A stretch of DNA of 7,777 nt from Actinobacteria bacterium UBA4719 (GCA_002404345.1 DHJN01000200.1:2467-10243), one strand, 5' to 3'. Shown: positions 1-6,100, counted from the first letter of the stretch. The notes: generated from the sequence alone by a model not told the origin. A program made the numbers and translations.

Positions 1-907
1 CGGAACCGCCGGTGTAGTCGATGATCGCGACCTCGGGCCGTTCAGCAAAAGTCTTGGCCAGTCGCTCGCCGTCGGACTCCGGCGCCAGCTGCACCAGGGC
101 CGGGTCGAAGCCATTGTCCCGCAACACCTTCCGGGCAATCTCAACACTGATGGCGAGCGGCAGAACCGCGCGCGGGTGCGGCTTGACGATGACGGGGTTG
201 CCGGTGGCAAGGGATGCGAACAAACCCGGGTAGCTGTTCCATGTCGGAAAAGTGTTGCAACCGATGACGAGAGCGATGCCACGCGGAACGATGCGGTAGT
301 CCTTACGGAGGCGGATCGGCGCATCCTTGCCGGGCTTCTCCCACACCACGGAGACGGGCACCCGCTCCTGCTCGACCAGCGCACCGACGATCGACTCGAA
401 CGCTCGATCCTGGGCGTGCGGTCCGGCCGCCTGGAAGGACATGACGAACGGCTGCCCGCTGGTGTGCATCACCGAGTTGGCGATCTCGAAGGACCGCTTG
501 TTGATGGCGTCGACGATCTCGACACAGACCGCCGCACGAGCCAGCGCCCCGGCGTCGCGCCATACGGGCATGGCGTTCTTGGCCGCCTCAATCGCGGCAT
601 CAACGTCCAGTCGCGGATAGCGGACCTGCAGCGGTGGCCCGTATGGCGACAGCTCGCTCCCAGCGAACGTCCCGTCCGTGGGCTGGTCACCCAGCGCGGA
701 GAACTCGGCGCCGAGGTGGGCCTCGAAGGCCGCCAAGCCGTCGGCGGCTGCGGTCTCGCCGTAGACCCGAGGTGAGGGTGACTCGGGGTAGCGCGAGAAG
801 TAGCTGCGCGACGCGAGCGCTTCGCGTCCCTGGTGAAGGGTCTCGCGATGAGCTTCGGCGAGGTGCATCGCGGCGTGGCCTGATGACGTCGAGTCGGTTG
901 TCGTCAT
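1..907 (-). CDS. paaN: PaaN, phenylacetate-pathway aldehyde dehydrogenase (partial, N-terminal part)
   Basis: By family, PaaN oxidises the unstable semialdehyde made when the oxepin-CoA ring opens, giving 3-oxo-5,6-dehydrosuberyl-CoA, an NADP-dependent cytoplasmic step. The minus strand gives 302 codons with no stop from ATG at 907. The PaaN-type N-terminus is recognisable (SPSPRVYGETAAADG near residues 40-54), as is the run SVMHTSGQPFVMSFQAAGPHAQD. The aldehyde dehydrogenase core follows: IGCNTFPTWNSYPG at about 215-228 (equivalent of PWNFP), VKPHPRA with cofactor Lys242, and DYTGGS at 297-302 (the Rossmann turn). The catalytic Cys and Glu lie in the roughly 250 residues beyond the left edge. 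An in-frame TAG sits four codons upstream, so 907 is the first ATG; an alternative is ATG at 868 (Met14). No Shine-Dalgarno is visible. The gene is divergent from the transporter operon. The N-terminus matches stand-alone PaaN rather than the E. coli PaaZ fusion, but an absent C-terminal hydratase domain cannot be shown here. Confidence 0.93.
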   Translation of the reverse strand, partial: MTTTDSTSSGHAAMHLAEAHRETLHQGREALASRSYFSRYPESPSPRVYGETAAADGLAAFEAHLGAEFSALGDQPTDGTFAGSELSPYGPPLQVRYPRLDVDAAIEAAKNAMPVWRDAGALARAAVCVEIVDAINKRSFEIANSVMHTSGQPFVMSFQAAGPHAQDRAFESIVGALVEQERVPVSVVWEKPGKDAPIRLRKDYRIVPRGIALVIGCNTFPTWNSYPGLFASLATGNPVIVKPHPRAVLPLAISVEIARKVLRDNGFDPALVQLAPESDGERLAKTFAERPEVAIIDYTGGS

Positions 908-1022
908 GCAGGAATGCTACGCATGCCGCCGAGATGTGGGTCATCAACAAGCATGTGGCGTCAATGGACAAGTGGGTGGAATCGGCGCCGGCTTGCTGTC
1001 CGGCGAGCGCCTGGTTGAACGC

Positions 1023-1051
1023 AGGACCGTCGACTCTTTGACGACGGTCCT
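1023..1051. promoter_or_regulatory. Perfect 10-bp inverted repeat, candidate operator
   Basis: AGGACCGTCG (1023-1032) and its exact reverse complement CGACGGTCCT (1042-1051) are separated by 9 bases. The right arm overlaps the candidate -35 box TTGACG at 1038-1043. A regulator dimer bound here would block the promoter, so it is a plausible operator for a local repressor (TetR-type PaaR is the known paa regulator in some actinobacteria). I do not recognise the arms as a known motif. It could instead act as an RNA hairpin if paaN is transcribed from further upstream. Confidence 0.5.
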
Positions 1052-1066
1052 CTACCCACCTGTAGT
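1038..1066 (+). promoter_or_regulatory. Candidate sigma-70-type promoter for the transporter operon
   Basis: TTGACG (1038-1043, 5 of 6 matches to the -35 consensus) lies 17 bases from TGTAGT (1061-1066, 4 of 6 to the -10). Transcription would start near 1073, inside the first CRP-like palindrome, and leave a leader of about 140 nt before the ATG at 1212. A competing -10-like GAGAAT at 1100-1105 would put the start near 1112 and the first palindrome near -39, close to a class II activator position. The sequence does not decide between them. Confidence 0.4.
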
Positions 1067-1081
1067 GTGATCAAAATCACA
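1066..1081. promoter_or_regulatory. CRP/GlxR-family binding site 1
   Basis: TGTGATCAAAATCACA is an exact TGTGA-N6-TCACA palindrome, the core bound by CRP-family cAMP regulators, including GlxR of corynebacteria. It abuts the candidate -10 box. GlxR is reported to act on paa genes in Corynebacterium glutamicum, which fits the context. Which protein binds here is inference. Confidence 0.6.
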
Positions 1082-1125
1082 GTTCGGTCGATATTGGGTG
1101 AGAATCCCTTTAGTGTCCGTAGTCA

Positions 1126-1141
1126 TGTGATCCACATCATA
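1126..1141. promoter_or_regulatory. CRP/GlxR-family binding site 2 (imperfect)
   Basis: TGTGATCCACATCATA keeps the left half TGTGA and four of five bases of the right half (TCATA for TCACA). It lies exactly 60 bp downstream of site 1, and the bases that follow (AGTCCGGAC) resemble those after site 1 (AGTTCGGTC). The two sites are therefore copies within a longer direct repeat. Confidence 0.5.
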
Positions 1142-1144
1142 GTC

Positions 1145-1166
1145 CGGACAGAGAGCGGACAGAGAG
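1145..1166 (+). repeat. 11-bp perfect tandem duplication in the leader
   Basis: CGGACAGAGAG occurs twice head to tail (1145-1155 and 1156-1166). The first copy begins inside the palindrome GTCCGGAC (1142-1149) that closes the second CRP-like repeat unit. It lies in the presumed 5' untranslated region of the transporter mRNA. Function unknown; a replication-slippage duplication is the simplest explanation. Confidence 0.7.
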
Positions 1167-1195
1167 CAGTGGTGCCATTGAGGCGCCACGTGATC

Positions 1196-1203
1196 AGGGG
1201 AGA
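1196..1203 (+). promoter_or_regulatory. Ribosome binding site of the binding-protein gene
   Basis: AGGGGAGA ends 8 nt before the ATG at 1212, which supports that start. GGGAG at 1198-1202 can pair with CTCCC at 1204-1208, but the loop is too tight for a strong hairpin. Confidence 0.75.
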
Positions 1204-1211
1204 CTCCCGAT

Positions 1212-2402
1212 ATGGCACGGCAATCGCGCGCACTGACGTTAGGAGTGGCGGCTGTGGCCGTCCTGGCCCTCTCGGGATGCGCCGAGAGCGTGTCGCCCGC
1301 AGACAAGGGCGGCGGTGGCTCCACTGAGGGCCCGATCAAGATCGGGGCGGTGCTCGACATCACCGGCGCCGGCGCGAGTCTTGGCGTGCCCGAGCGGCAG
1401 ACGCTCGAGATGCTCGCCAAGCAGGTGAACGCCGCGGGCGGTATCAACGGTCGTCAGATCACGCTGCTCATCGAGGACAACCAGTCGACCGAGGACGGTG
1501 CGGCGCGCGCCGCGAGCAAGCTGCTGCAGACCGAGAAGGTCAGCATCCTGCTCGGTGCCTCCCGCACTGGCCCCAGCCTCGCAATGCGCCCGATCGCCGA
1601 GCAGGCGAAGATCCCGATGATCTCGCTGGCGGCCAACGAGAAGATCGTCCACGGCTCCAAGTGGGTCTTCAAGTCCGCCCAGAACGACAAGGTGGTCATC
1701 GAGAACATCGTCGACGACATGGCGGCGAAGGGGTACCACAACATCGCCATCGCCCGCGACGCCTCCGGCTTCGGTGAAGGTATTCCCGAGATGTTCACCG
1801 ACGTTGGCAAGGCCGCCAAGATCAACGTCGTGTCGGTCGAGAAGTTCGCTCCGGACGCCACCCTCTTCACCGCCCAGATGGTCAACGTCCGCAAGGCCAA
1901 ACCCGATGCCGTCGTCATCTGGGGCATCCCGCCGGCTGCCTCGCTGGCGCAGGTGGCCTATCGCCAGCTCGGCATCAAGGCCCCGGTCTATCAGTCCCAC
2001 GGGATCGGCAACCAGGTCTTCCTGGACACCGCCGGCGCCTCGGCCAACGGTCTGCTGGCCTCGCTGGGCCGGATGCTGGTGGCTGACCAGCTGCCCGCGA
2101 ACGACCCGCAGAACAAGGTCGTGACCCAGTTCATCAAGGACTACAAGGCGGCGTACGGCCAGTCGCCCTCCACCTTCGCCGGGCACGCGTATGACGGCTT
2201 CACCATCGCCGTGAACGCGCTCAAGCAGGCCGGCACCGACCCGAACAAGCTCCGTGACGCCATCGAGGGTGTGTCCAACTGGCCCGGCATCAGCGGTGTC
2301 TTCACGATGACCCCCGAGGATCACTCCGGCCTGACCAAGGACGCCCTGGTGATGGTGACCGTCGACAACGGGAAGTGGAAACTCGTCCCGGCGGCCGGAT
2401 GA
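1212..2402 (+). CDS. ABC transporter substrate-binding lipoprotein, LivK/HAAT family
   Basis: This is the extracytoplasmic receptor of a Liv-type importer, which captures an amino acid, aromatic acid or related acid and delivers it to the membrane permeases encoded next. The 396-residue product has a basic start, a hydrophobic stretch at about 8-20 and a lipobox ALSGC with Cys23, so it should be processed and anchored to the outer face of the membrane. A Gly/Ser-rich linker (about 30-40) precedes a type I periplasmic-binding-protein fold (Peripla_BP_6) from about residue 41 (PIKIGAVLDITG) to the end; VNAAGGINGRQ (72-82) is a typical family motif. The ligand-loop region around 115-141 (GASRTGPSLA, then IPMISLAA) differs from the leucine-binding protein as I remember it. 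Together with the paa neighbours this favours an aromatic or other acid, but the ligand is inference. A good ribosome binding site fixes the start. The stop overlaps the next gene by ATGA. Confidence 0.93.
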   Translation: MARQSRALTLGVAAVAVLALSGCAESVSPADKGGGGSTEGPIKIGAVLDITGAGASLGVPERQTLEMLAKQVNAAGGINGRQITLLIEDNQSTEDGAARAASKLLQTEKVSILLGASRTGPSLAMRPIAEQAKIPMISLAANEKIVHGSKWVFKSAQNDKVVIENIVDDMAAKGYHNIAIARDASGFGEGIPEMFTDVGKAAKINVVSVEKFAPDATLFTAQMVNVRKAKPDAVVIWGIPPAASLAQVAYRQLGIKAPVYQSHGIGNQVFLDTAGASANGLLASLGRMLVADQLPANDPQNKVVTQFIKDYKAAYGQSPSTFAGHAYDGFTIAVNALKQAGTDPNKLRDAIEGVSNWPGISGVFTMTPEDHSGLTKDALVMVTVDNGKWKLVPAAG

Positions 2403-3268
2403 GTGACCTGCTGCAGCTGGTCTTCTCCGGACTGGCTCAGGGCGCGGTCTACGGACTGATCGCGCTGGGGTTCGTGGCGATCTTCGCGGTCCGTGAGATC
2501 GTCAACCTGGCACAGGGCGAGTATGCCGCCCTGGCCGGCCTGAGCGCCATCAGCGCAGTGACAGCAGGGGTGCCGCTCCTGCCGGCGGTCGTGTTGGTGG
2601 TGCCGATGGTCGTGATGGTCGCGGTACTGATCGAGCGGCTGTGCATCGCCCCCATTCGCAAGATGACGCCACTGCTGTCGATCATCCTGACGCTCGGCAT
2701 CTCGACCGCGCTCAAAGCCATCATGCTGTTGATCTGGGGCCCGCAGGCACGTGGCCTGCCGGCCTTCCCCGGCCGGGACATCGTCCTGGCGGGGGTCAGC
2801 ATCCGGTCGCAGGAGCTCTGGATCCTGGGGATCAGCGCCGTCGTCGGCGCTGCAGTGGTCTGGGCCTACGAGCACACCCTGCTCGGCAAGGCGATGCGCG
2901 CCTGCGCCGAGCAGCCCGTCGCCGCGCGACTGGTGGGCATCTCCCCACGCATGGCGACGATGATCGCCTTCGGCGTGGCCGGCTTCGTCGGCGCGGTCGC
3001 AGGCCTGGTCGGCAGCCCGATCTACTTCAGCTCCTGGGACTACGGGTTGGGGCTCGGACTGAAGGGCTTCGTTGCCGCGACCCTCGGAGGCCTGGTCTCG
3101 CTGCGCGTGGCGCTGTTCGGCGGTCTGCTGCTCGGCGTCCTGGAGAACCTGGTCGCCGGGTACATCGACACCGGGTATCGCGACGCGGTCGCCTTCCTGG
3201 TCCTCTTGCTCGTGCTGCTGGTGCGCCCACAGGGCCTGGTGCTCAAGGCATCGGCGGCGCGGGTCTGA
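2399..3268 (+). CDS. livH: ABC transporter inner-membrane permease, LivH family
   Basis: This is one of the two membrane subunits forming the translocation channel of the importer. The 289-residue protein is very hydrophobic, with about eight membrane segments judged by eye (roughly 8-30, 42-57, 60-79, 93-113, 140-157, 186-209, 222-255, 263-275). The family markers are the N-terminal LVFSGLAQGAVYGLIALG, the cytoplasmic EAA-like loop that contacts the ATPases (GKAMRACAEQPVAARLVGI, 163-181), and the C-terminal LVRPQGL (274-280). Length is normal for LivH. I chose the ATG at 2399 because it overlaps the upstream TGA (ATGA) and gives the usual N-terminus. An ATG eight codons upstream (2375) is possible but lies inside the previous gene. 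The stop TGA shares one base with the ATG of the next gene. Confidence 0.93.
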   Translation: MSDLLQLVFSGLAQGAVYGLIALGFVAIFAVREIVNLAQGEYAALAGLSAISAVTAGVPLLPAVVLVVPMVVMVAVLIERLCIAPIRKMTPLLSIILTLGISTALKAIMLLIWGPQARGLPAFPGRDIVLAGVSIRSQELWILGISAVVGAAVVWAYEHTLLGKAMRACAEQPVAARLVGISPRMATMIAFGVAGFVGAVAGLVGSPIYFSSWDYGLGLGLKGFVAATLGGLVSLRVALFGGLLLGVLENLVAGYIDTGYRDAVAFLVLLLVLLVRPQGLVLKASAARV

Positions 3269-5190
3269 TGCGTTCCGAGGGCGTGCTTCGTTCGTACCTC
3301 CCCTTCGCCGTCCTCGCGGCGGTTCTGGTGGTGTTCCCATTCGTCGCGTCGACGAACCTGGTCAACATCGGCGTCTTCGCCCTGATCTACGGGCTCGCAG
3401 CTATCGGGCTGTCGCTGCTCATGGGCCTGGCCGGTCAGGTCAGCCTCGGGCACGCGGCCTTTTTCGCGGTTGGTGCCTACACGAACGCCATCCTGATCAC
3501 GCGCTACCAGGTCCACGGCGTGCTGGCGGCCGGTGCAGCGGTCGTGGTGTCGATGCTCATCGCGCTGCTGGTGGGCATTCCGCTGCTGCGCTTGCGCGGT
3601 CACTTCCTCGCCCTGGCCACGCTGGGTCTGGGCATCATCGTCTCGGTCGTCGTCCGCGAGCTCGACGTCACCGGTGGCACGTCGGGCATCTTCGGCATCC
3701 CCAAGCCGGAGATCAATGGCCGGGTCTATGACACGCCACAGGAGTTCTTCTGGCTGATGACGCCGGTCGTGGTGATCGGCCTGCTGCTGGCCCGCAACCT
3801 CGTGCGCAGCCGCACCGGGCGGGCCCTGAGCGCCGTCAACGACTCCGAGGTGGCCGCAGAGTGCCTGGGCGTCAACACGTTCGCCCTACGGTTGCGGGTA
3901 TTCATCCTGTCCGCCGGGTATGCCGGTCTGGCCGGTGTCTTCTACGCCTACTGGCTCGCCGTCGTCAGCCCCGAGGCTTCCGGGTTCCAGCTGAGCGTGA
4001 AGATGCTGCTGATGGTGGTCCTCGGCGGGCTCGGCACGGTCTGGGGCGCGATCACCGGCTCCATCATGGTGCAGGGCCTCGACGAGGGCATGCGCGTGCT
4101 GATACCTCAACTCATCCCCGGCGCCACCGGGGAGGTGCAGCTGGTCGGCTTCGGCGTCGTTCTGGTCCTGGTGATCATTCTGCTGCCGGGCGGCCTGGCG
4201 CAGCTGGCGGCCATGGTCACGGCACGGCTTCGCGGCCGGCAGGTCGAGCGGCCAGCCGCCGGTCGGAGCTCCCCCCTGGAGTCGGATGGTGCACCCGCGG
4301 CAGGTGGGCAGGGCGGCCATGGCGAGGACGGCGAGCCGGGATCGCCATACCTGGGTGACGTCCTCGACTCTGCACAGATCCCGGAGCGGGGGAGCCTGGT
4401 GCTTTCGGTGCGGGAGCTGACCAAGCGGTATGGCGGCGTCACCGCGGTCAGGGAGGTGAACCTGGACGTGTACGCGGGTGAGATCCTGGCGTTGATCGGA
4501 CCGAACGGCGCCGGGAAGACCACATGCTTCAACATGATCAGCGGCGTGCTGGCCCCGACCGACGGCACGATCGAGGTGCGCGGACGGCGTGTCGAGGGCA
4601 GGCGCCCGCACGTCGTCGCGGCCCTGGGCGCCACGCGCACCTTCCAGAACCTCCAGGTGTTCGGCAGCAGCACGGTGCTCGGCAACGTCGCCGTGGCGCG
4701 CCACCTGCGCAGCCGCTCTGGCGTGGTCCGTGGCATGCTCTCGCTGGCGCGCCGCGAGGAGCGCGACATCGAGCGGATCGCGCGTGCTGCCGTGGCCGCG
4801 ATGGGACTGGCGGACGATGCGGACCGCCTGGTCAAGGACCTCCCGTTCGGCCGACAGCGCAAGGTCGAGGTGGCCCGTGCCCTGGCGCTGTCACCCATGC
4901 TGTTGTTGCTCGACGAACCGATGGCCGGCCTGTCCGGCCCGGAACGTGACGGGCTGGCGGCACTGTTGCGCCGGACCCGGGAGGCGGGCGTGGCGGTCGT
5001 CCTGGTCGAGCACGACGTCGACGCGGTGATGGCCCTCGCCGACCGGGTCGCGGTGATGGACGAAGGCCGGCTGATCGCCCTCGGCGCGCCCTCGGTGGTG
5101 CGCCAGGACCCCGCCGTGATCGCCGCCTACCTGGGCACCGACGACGAGGCGGATGCGCTGTTGCGCCAGGCCGCGAAGGAGGTGTACTGA
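3268..5190 (+). CDS. livM/livG: ABC transporter LivM permease fused to LivG ATPase
   Basis: One 640-residue protein carries two subunits that are separate in E. coli. Residues 1-319 are a LivM permease with many membrane segments, the signature GLAGQVSLGHAAFFAVGAY (53-71), a cytoplasmic EAA-like loop (about 181-215) and PGGL (307-310). Residues 320-376 are a hydrophilic Gly/Pro/Ala/Glu-rich linker. From about 377 to the end is a LivG ATPase: Walker A GPNGAGKTT (411-419), the LivG-style signature LPFGRQRK, Walker B LLLLDEP with Asp549-Glu550, and switch His582. All ATPase motifs look intact, so it should be active. The start at 3268 overlaps the livH stop (TGATG), and the end overlaps livF the same way. 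No stop or frameshift separates the halves. Such fusions are known in actinobacteria. The fusion ties ATPase to permease in a fixed ratio and makes a LivM-LivG/LivF heterodimer likely. Confidence 0.92.
   Translation: MRSEGVLRSYLPFAVLAAVLVVFPFVASTNLVNIGVFALIYGLAAIGLSLLMGLAGQVSLGHAAFFAVGAYTNAILITRYQVHGVLAAGAAVVVSMLIALLVGIPLLRLRGHFLALATLGLGIIVSVVVRELDVTGGTSGIFGIPKPEINGRVYDTPQEFFWLMTPVVVIGLLLARNLVRSRTGRALSAVNDSEVAAECLGVNTFALRLRVFILSAGYAGLAGVFYAYWLAVVSPEASGFQLSVKMLLMVVLGGLGTVWGAITGSIMVQGLDEGMRVLIPQLIPGATGEVQLVGFGVVLVLVIILLPGGLAQLAAMVTARLRGRQVERPAAGRSSPLESDGAPAAGGQGGHGEDGEPGSPYLGDVLDSAQIPERGSLVLSVRELTKRYGGVTAVREVNLDVYAGEILALIGPNGAGKTTCFNMISGVLAPTDGTIEVRGRRVEGRRPHVVAALGATRTFQNLQVFGSSTVLGNVAVARHLRSRSGVVRGMLSLARREERDIERIARAAVAAMGLADDADRLVKDLPFGRQRKVEVARALALSPMLLLLDEPMAGLSGPERDGLAALLRRTREAGVAVVLVEHDVDAVMALADRVAVMDEGRLIALGAPSVVRQDPAVIAAYLGTDDEADALLRQAAKEVY
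5176..5182 (+). promoter_or_regulatory. Strong ribosome binding site of livF
   Basis: AAGGAGG lies inside the last codons of the fusion gene, 7 nt before the ATG at 5190. It is the best Shine-Dalgarno in the window and confirms that start. Confidence 0.85.
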
Positions 5191-5975
5191 TGGCCGGGCT
5201 GCAGGTGCAGGGGCTCGAGGCCGGCTACGACCGCCTCCAGGTGCTGCACGGCATCGACGTCGATGTGGCGCCCGGAGAACTCGTCGCGGTGATCGGCGCG
5301 AACGGCGCAGGTAAGTCCACGCTGCTGCGCGCGGTCTCGGGGTTGCTGCGCCCGCGCGCCGGTCGCGTCCTGCTCAACGGGGAGGACATCACCACGGCCA
5401 GCGCGGAGCGGATCGCCGCCCGCGGCCTGGCCCACGTGCCGGAGAACCGGCTGGTCTTCCCGTCGCTGACTGTCGACGACAACCTCAGCCTGGGCGGCTG
5501 GACAAGACGCAAGGATGGACACCGGGCCGAGCGTCGACGTCAGGTGTTGGAGTTGTTCCCGCGATTGGCCGACCGGATCTGCCTGCCGGCCGGGGCATTG
5601 TCCGGTGGCGAGCAGCAGATGCTCGCGATGGCGCGGGCCCTGATGGCCGGTCCCTCGGTGATGGTGCTCGACGAGCCCAGCCTCGGACTGGCGCCCCGGG
5701 TTGTAGGGGAGATCATCACGACCCTCGGCCGGCTGCGCGACGACCAGAACCTCGCCGTGCTGCTGGTGGAGCAGAATGTGCGCGCCGCCTTCCGGGTCGC
5801 CGACCGCGTCCTGGTGATGGACCGTGGCCGGGTCGTCGCCGAGGGCACCCCCGACCAGCTGGCGGACGACGAGAGGGTGCGTGCCGCGTACCTGGGGGGT
5901 GGCTCCACGTCATCCGGCTCCGTCGACCGGCCGGCTGCAGAAGCACGGCCGGCAAAAGCAACAGCCACGCCATGA
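5190..5975 (+). CDS. livF: ABC transporter ATP-binding protein, LivF family
   Basis: This is the second ATPase of the importer, a cytoplasmic protein that pairs with the LivG domain of the preceding fusion. In its 261 residues it has Walker A GANGAGKST (36-44), LSGGEQQ signature (137-143), Walker B VMVLDEP (157-163) and VEQN (193-196), where Gln195 stands at the switch-His position as is usual in LivF proteins. PSLGLAP (163-169) after Walker B is also typical of LivF. The domain ends near residue 230; the last 25 or so residues are a low-complexity Ser/Ala/Pro/Lys tail that adds nothing recognisable. The start is fixed by the strong ribosome binding site and the TGATG overlap. Being the last recognised transporter gene, it completes a full set: one binding protein, two permease domains and two ATPase domains. 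Confidence 0.94.
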   Translation: MAGLQVQGLEAGYDRLQVLHGIDVDVAPGELVAVIGANGAGKSTLLRAVSGLLRPRAGRVLLNGEDITTASAERIAARGLAHVPENRLVFPSLTVDDNLSLGGWTRRKDGHRAERRRQVLELFPRLADRICLPAGALSGGEQQMLAMARALMAGPSVMVLDEPSLGLAPRVVGEIITTLGRLRDDQNLAVLLVEQNVRAAFRVADRVLVMDRGRVVAEGTPDQLADDERVRAAYLGGGSTSSGSVDRPAAEARPAKATATP

Positions 5976-6091
5976 GGGGTTACCCTCAGCAGCAAGTTGT
6001 TCGCTTGGTCGGCGACCTGGGAACCAAGGCGGAGATGCTCGAAGTGCCCGTCGCTTTGCGTCCACGGCGAGACTCAGACCTCCGGAGGTAG
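5972..6091 (+). CDS. Possible 39-residue small ORF coupled to livF
   Basis: An ATG at 5972 overlaps the livF stop as ATGA, the same arrangement seen at two other junctions here, and opens a 39-codon frame ending with TAG at 6089-6091. It fills almost the whole gap before paaH. Counting by hand, G+C is about 76%, 45% and 68% at codon positions 1, 2 and 3. The low second position is coding-like, but the third position is lower than expected for this genome. The product starts MRGYPQQQVVRLVG, continues through a central acidic/hydrophobic part (KAEMLEVPVAL) and ends basic (RPRRDSDLRR). It has no membrane segment and I do not recognise it. It may be a real small protein, a decayed gene or chance. 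Confidence 0.27.
   Translation: MRGYPQQQVVRLVGDLGTKAEMLEVPVALRPRRDSDLRR
5973..5988 (+). terminator. Small hairpin at the livF stop codon, possible weak terminator
   Basis: TGAGGG and CCCTCA form a perfect 6-bp stem with a GTTA loop, starting on the livF stop codon. No T-run follows. A second inverted repeat (CTTGGT 6004-6009 with ACCAAG 6023-6028) lies just downstream. Together they might attenuate transcription into paaH, but either could be chance. Confidence 0.25.
6084..6089 (+). promoter_or_regulatory. Ribosome binding site of paaH
   Basis: GGAGGT lies 11 nt before the TTG at 6101, slightly long but usable. An in-frame TAG at 6089-6091 rules out any earlier start, so this site supports the TTG. 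Confidence 0.55.
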
Positions 6092-6100
6092 TGGTGTGGT

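Larger units (their letters stand above)
908..1211. promoter_or_regulatory. Divergent paaN / ABC-transporter intergenic control region
   Basis: This 304-bp gap separates paaN (minus) from the binding-protein gene (plus). The paaN-proximal half (908-1020) shows no clear structure and no convincing gene. The transporter-proximal half (1023-1203) is dense in symmetry: an inverted repeat, two CRP-like palindromes, a tandem duplication, and then the ribosome binding site. Around 1061-1141 it is also clearly richer in A+T than the flanking genes, as expected of a promoter. For paaN, a TAGCAT hexamer on the minus strand (914-919) sits exactly at -12 to -7 relative to the ATG at 907, and there is no Shine-Dalgarno, so a leaderless transcript is possible. 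I see no good -35 for it. Confidence 0.75.

Noticed and set aside
934..1041. Plus-strand frame in the divergent region starting at an ATG near 934 (MWVINKHVAS...).
   Set aside because: No ribosome binding site, and it overlaps the regulatory palindrome and candidate -35 box. It continues a frame that is antisense to paaN, so it is most likely chance.
1188..1203. Third CRP-like half site (GTGATCA at 1190-1196) close to the ribosome binding site.
   Set aside because: It has no matching second half, so it is better explained as chance similarity next to the Shine-Dalgarno.
1239..3340. Long open frames on the minus strand opposite the binding-protein and livH genes (up to about 360 codons).
   Set aside because: They mirror the GC3 bias of the plus-strand genes, encode low-complexity His/Arg/Asp/Gly-rich sequence with no domain, and overlap well-supported genes completely.
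4840..4875. LivG domain lacks the classic LSGGQ signature (it has LPFGRQ).
   Set aside because: LPxGxQ-type signatures are normal for LivG-family ATPases, so this is not a defect.
5760..5782. LivF has Gln instead of the switch-region His (VEQN).
   Set aside because: This is characteristic of LivF proteins and not a lost residue.
6004..6028. Inverted repeat CTTGGT/ACCAAG considered as a paaH operator or terminator.
   Set aside because: Only 6 bp with a 13-nt loop and no T-run or adjacent promoter. It lies inside the possible small ORF and is expected by chance at this length.
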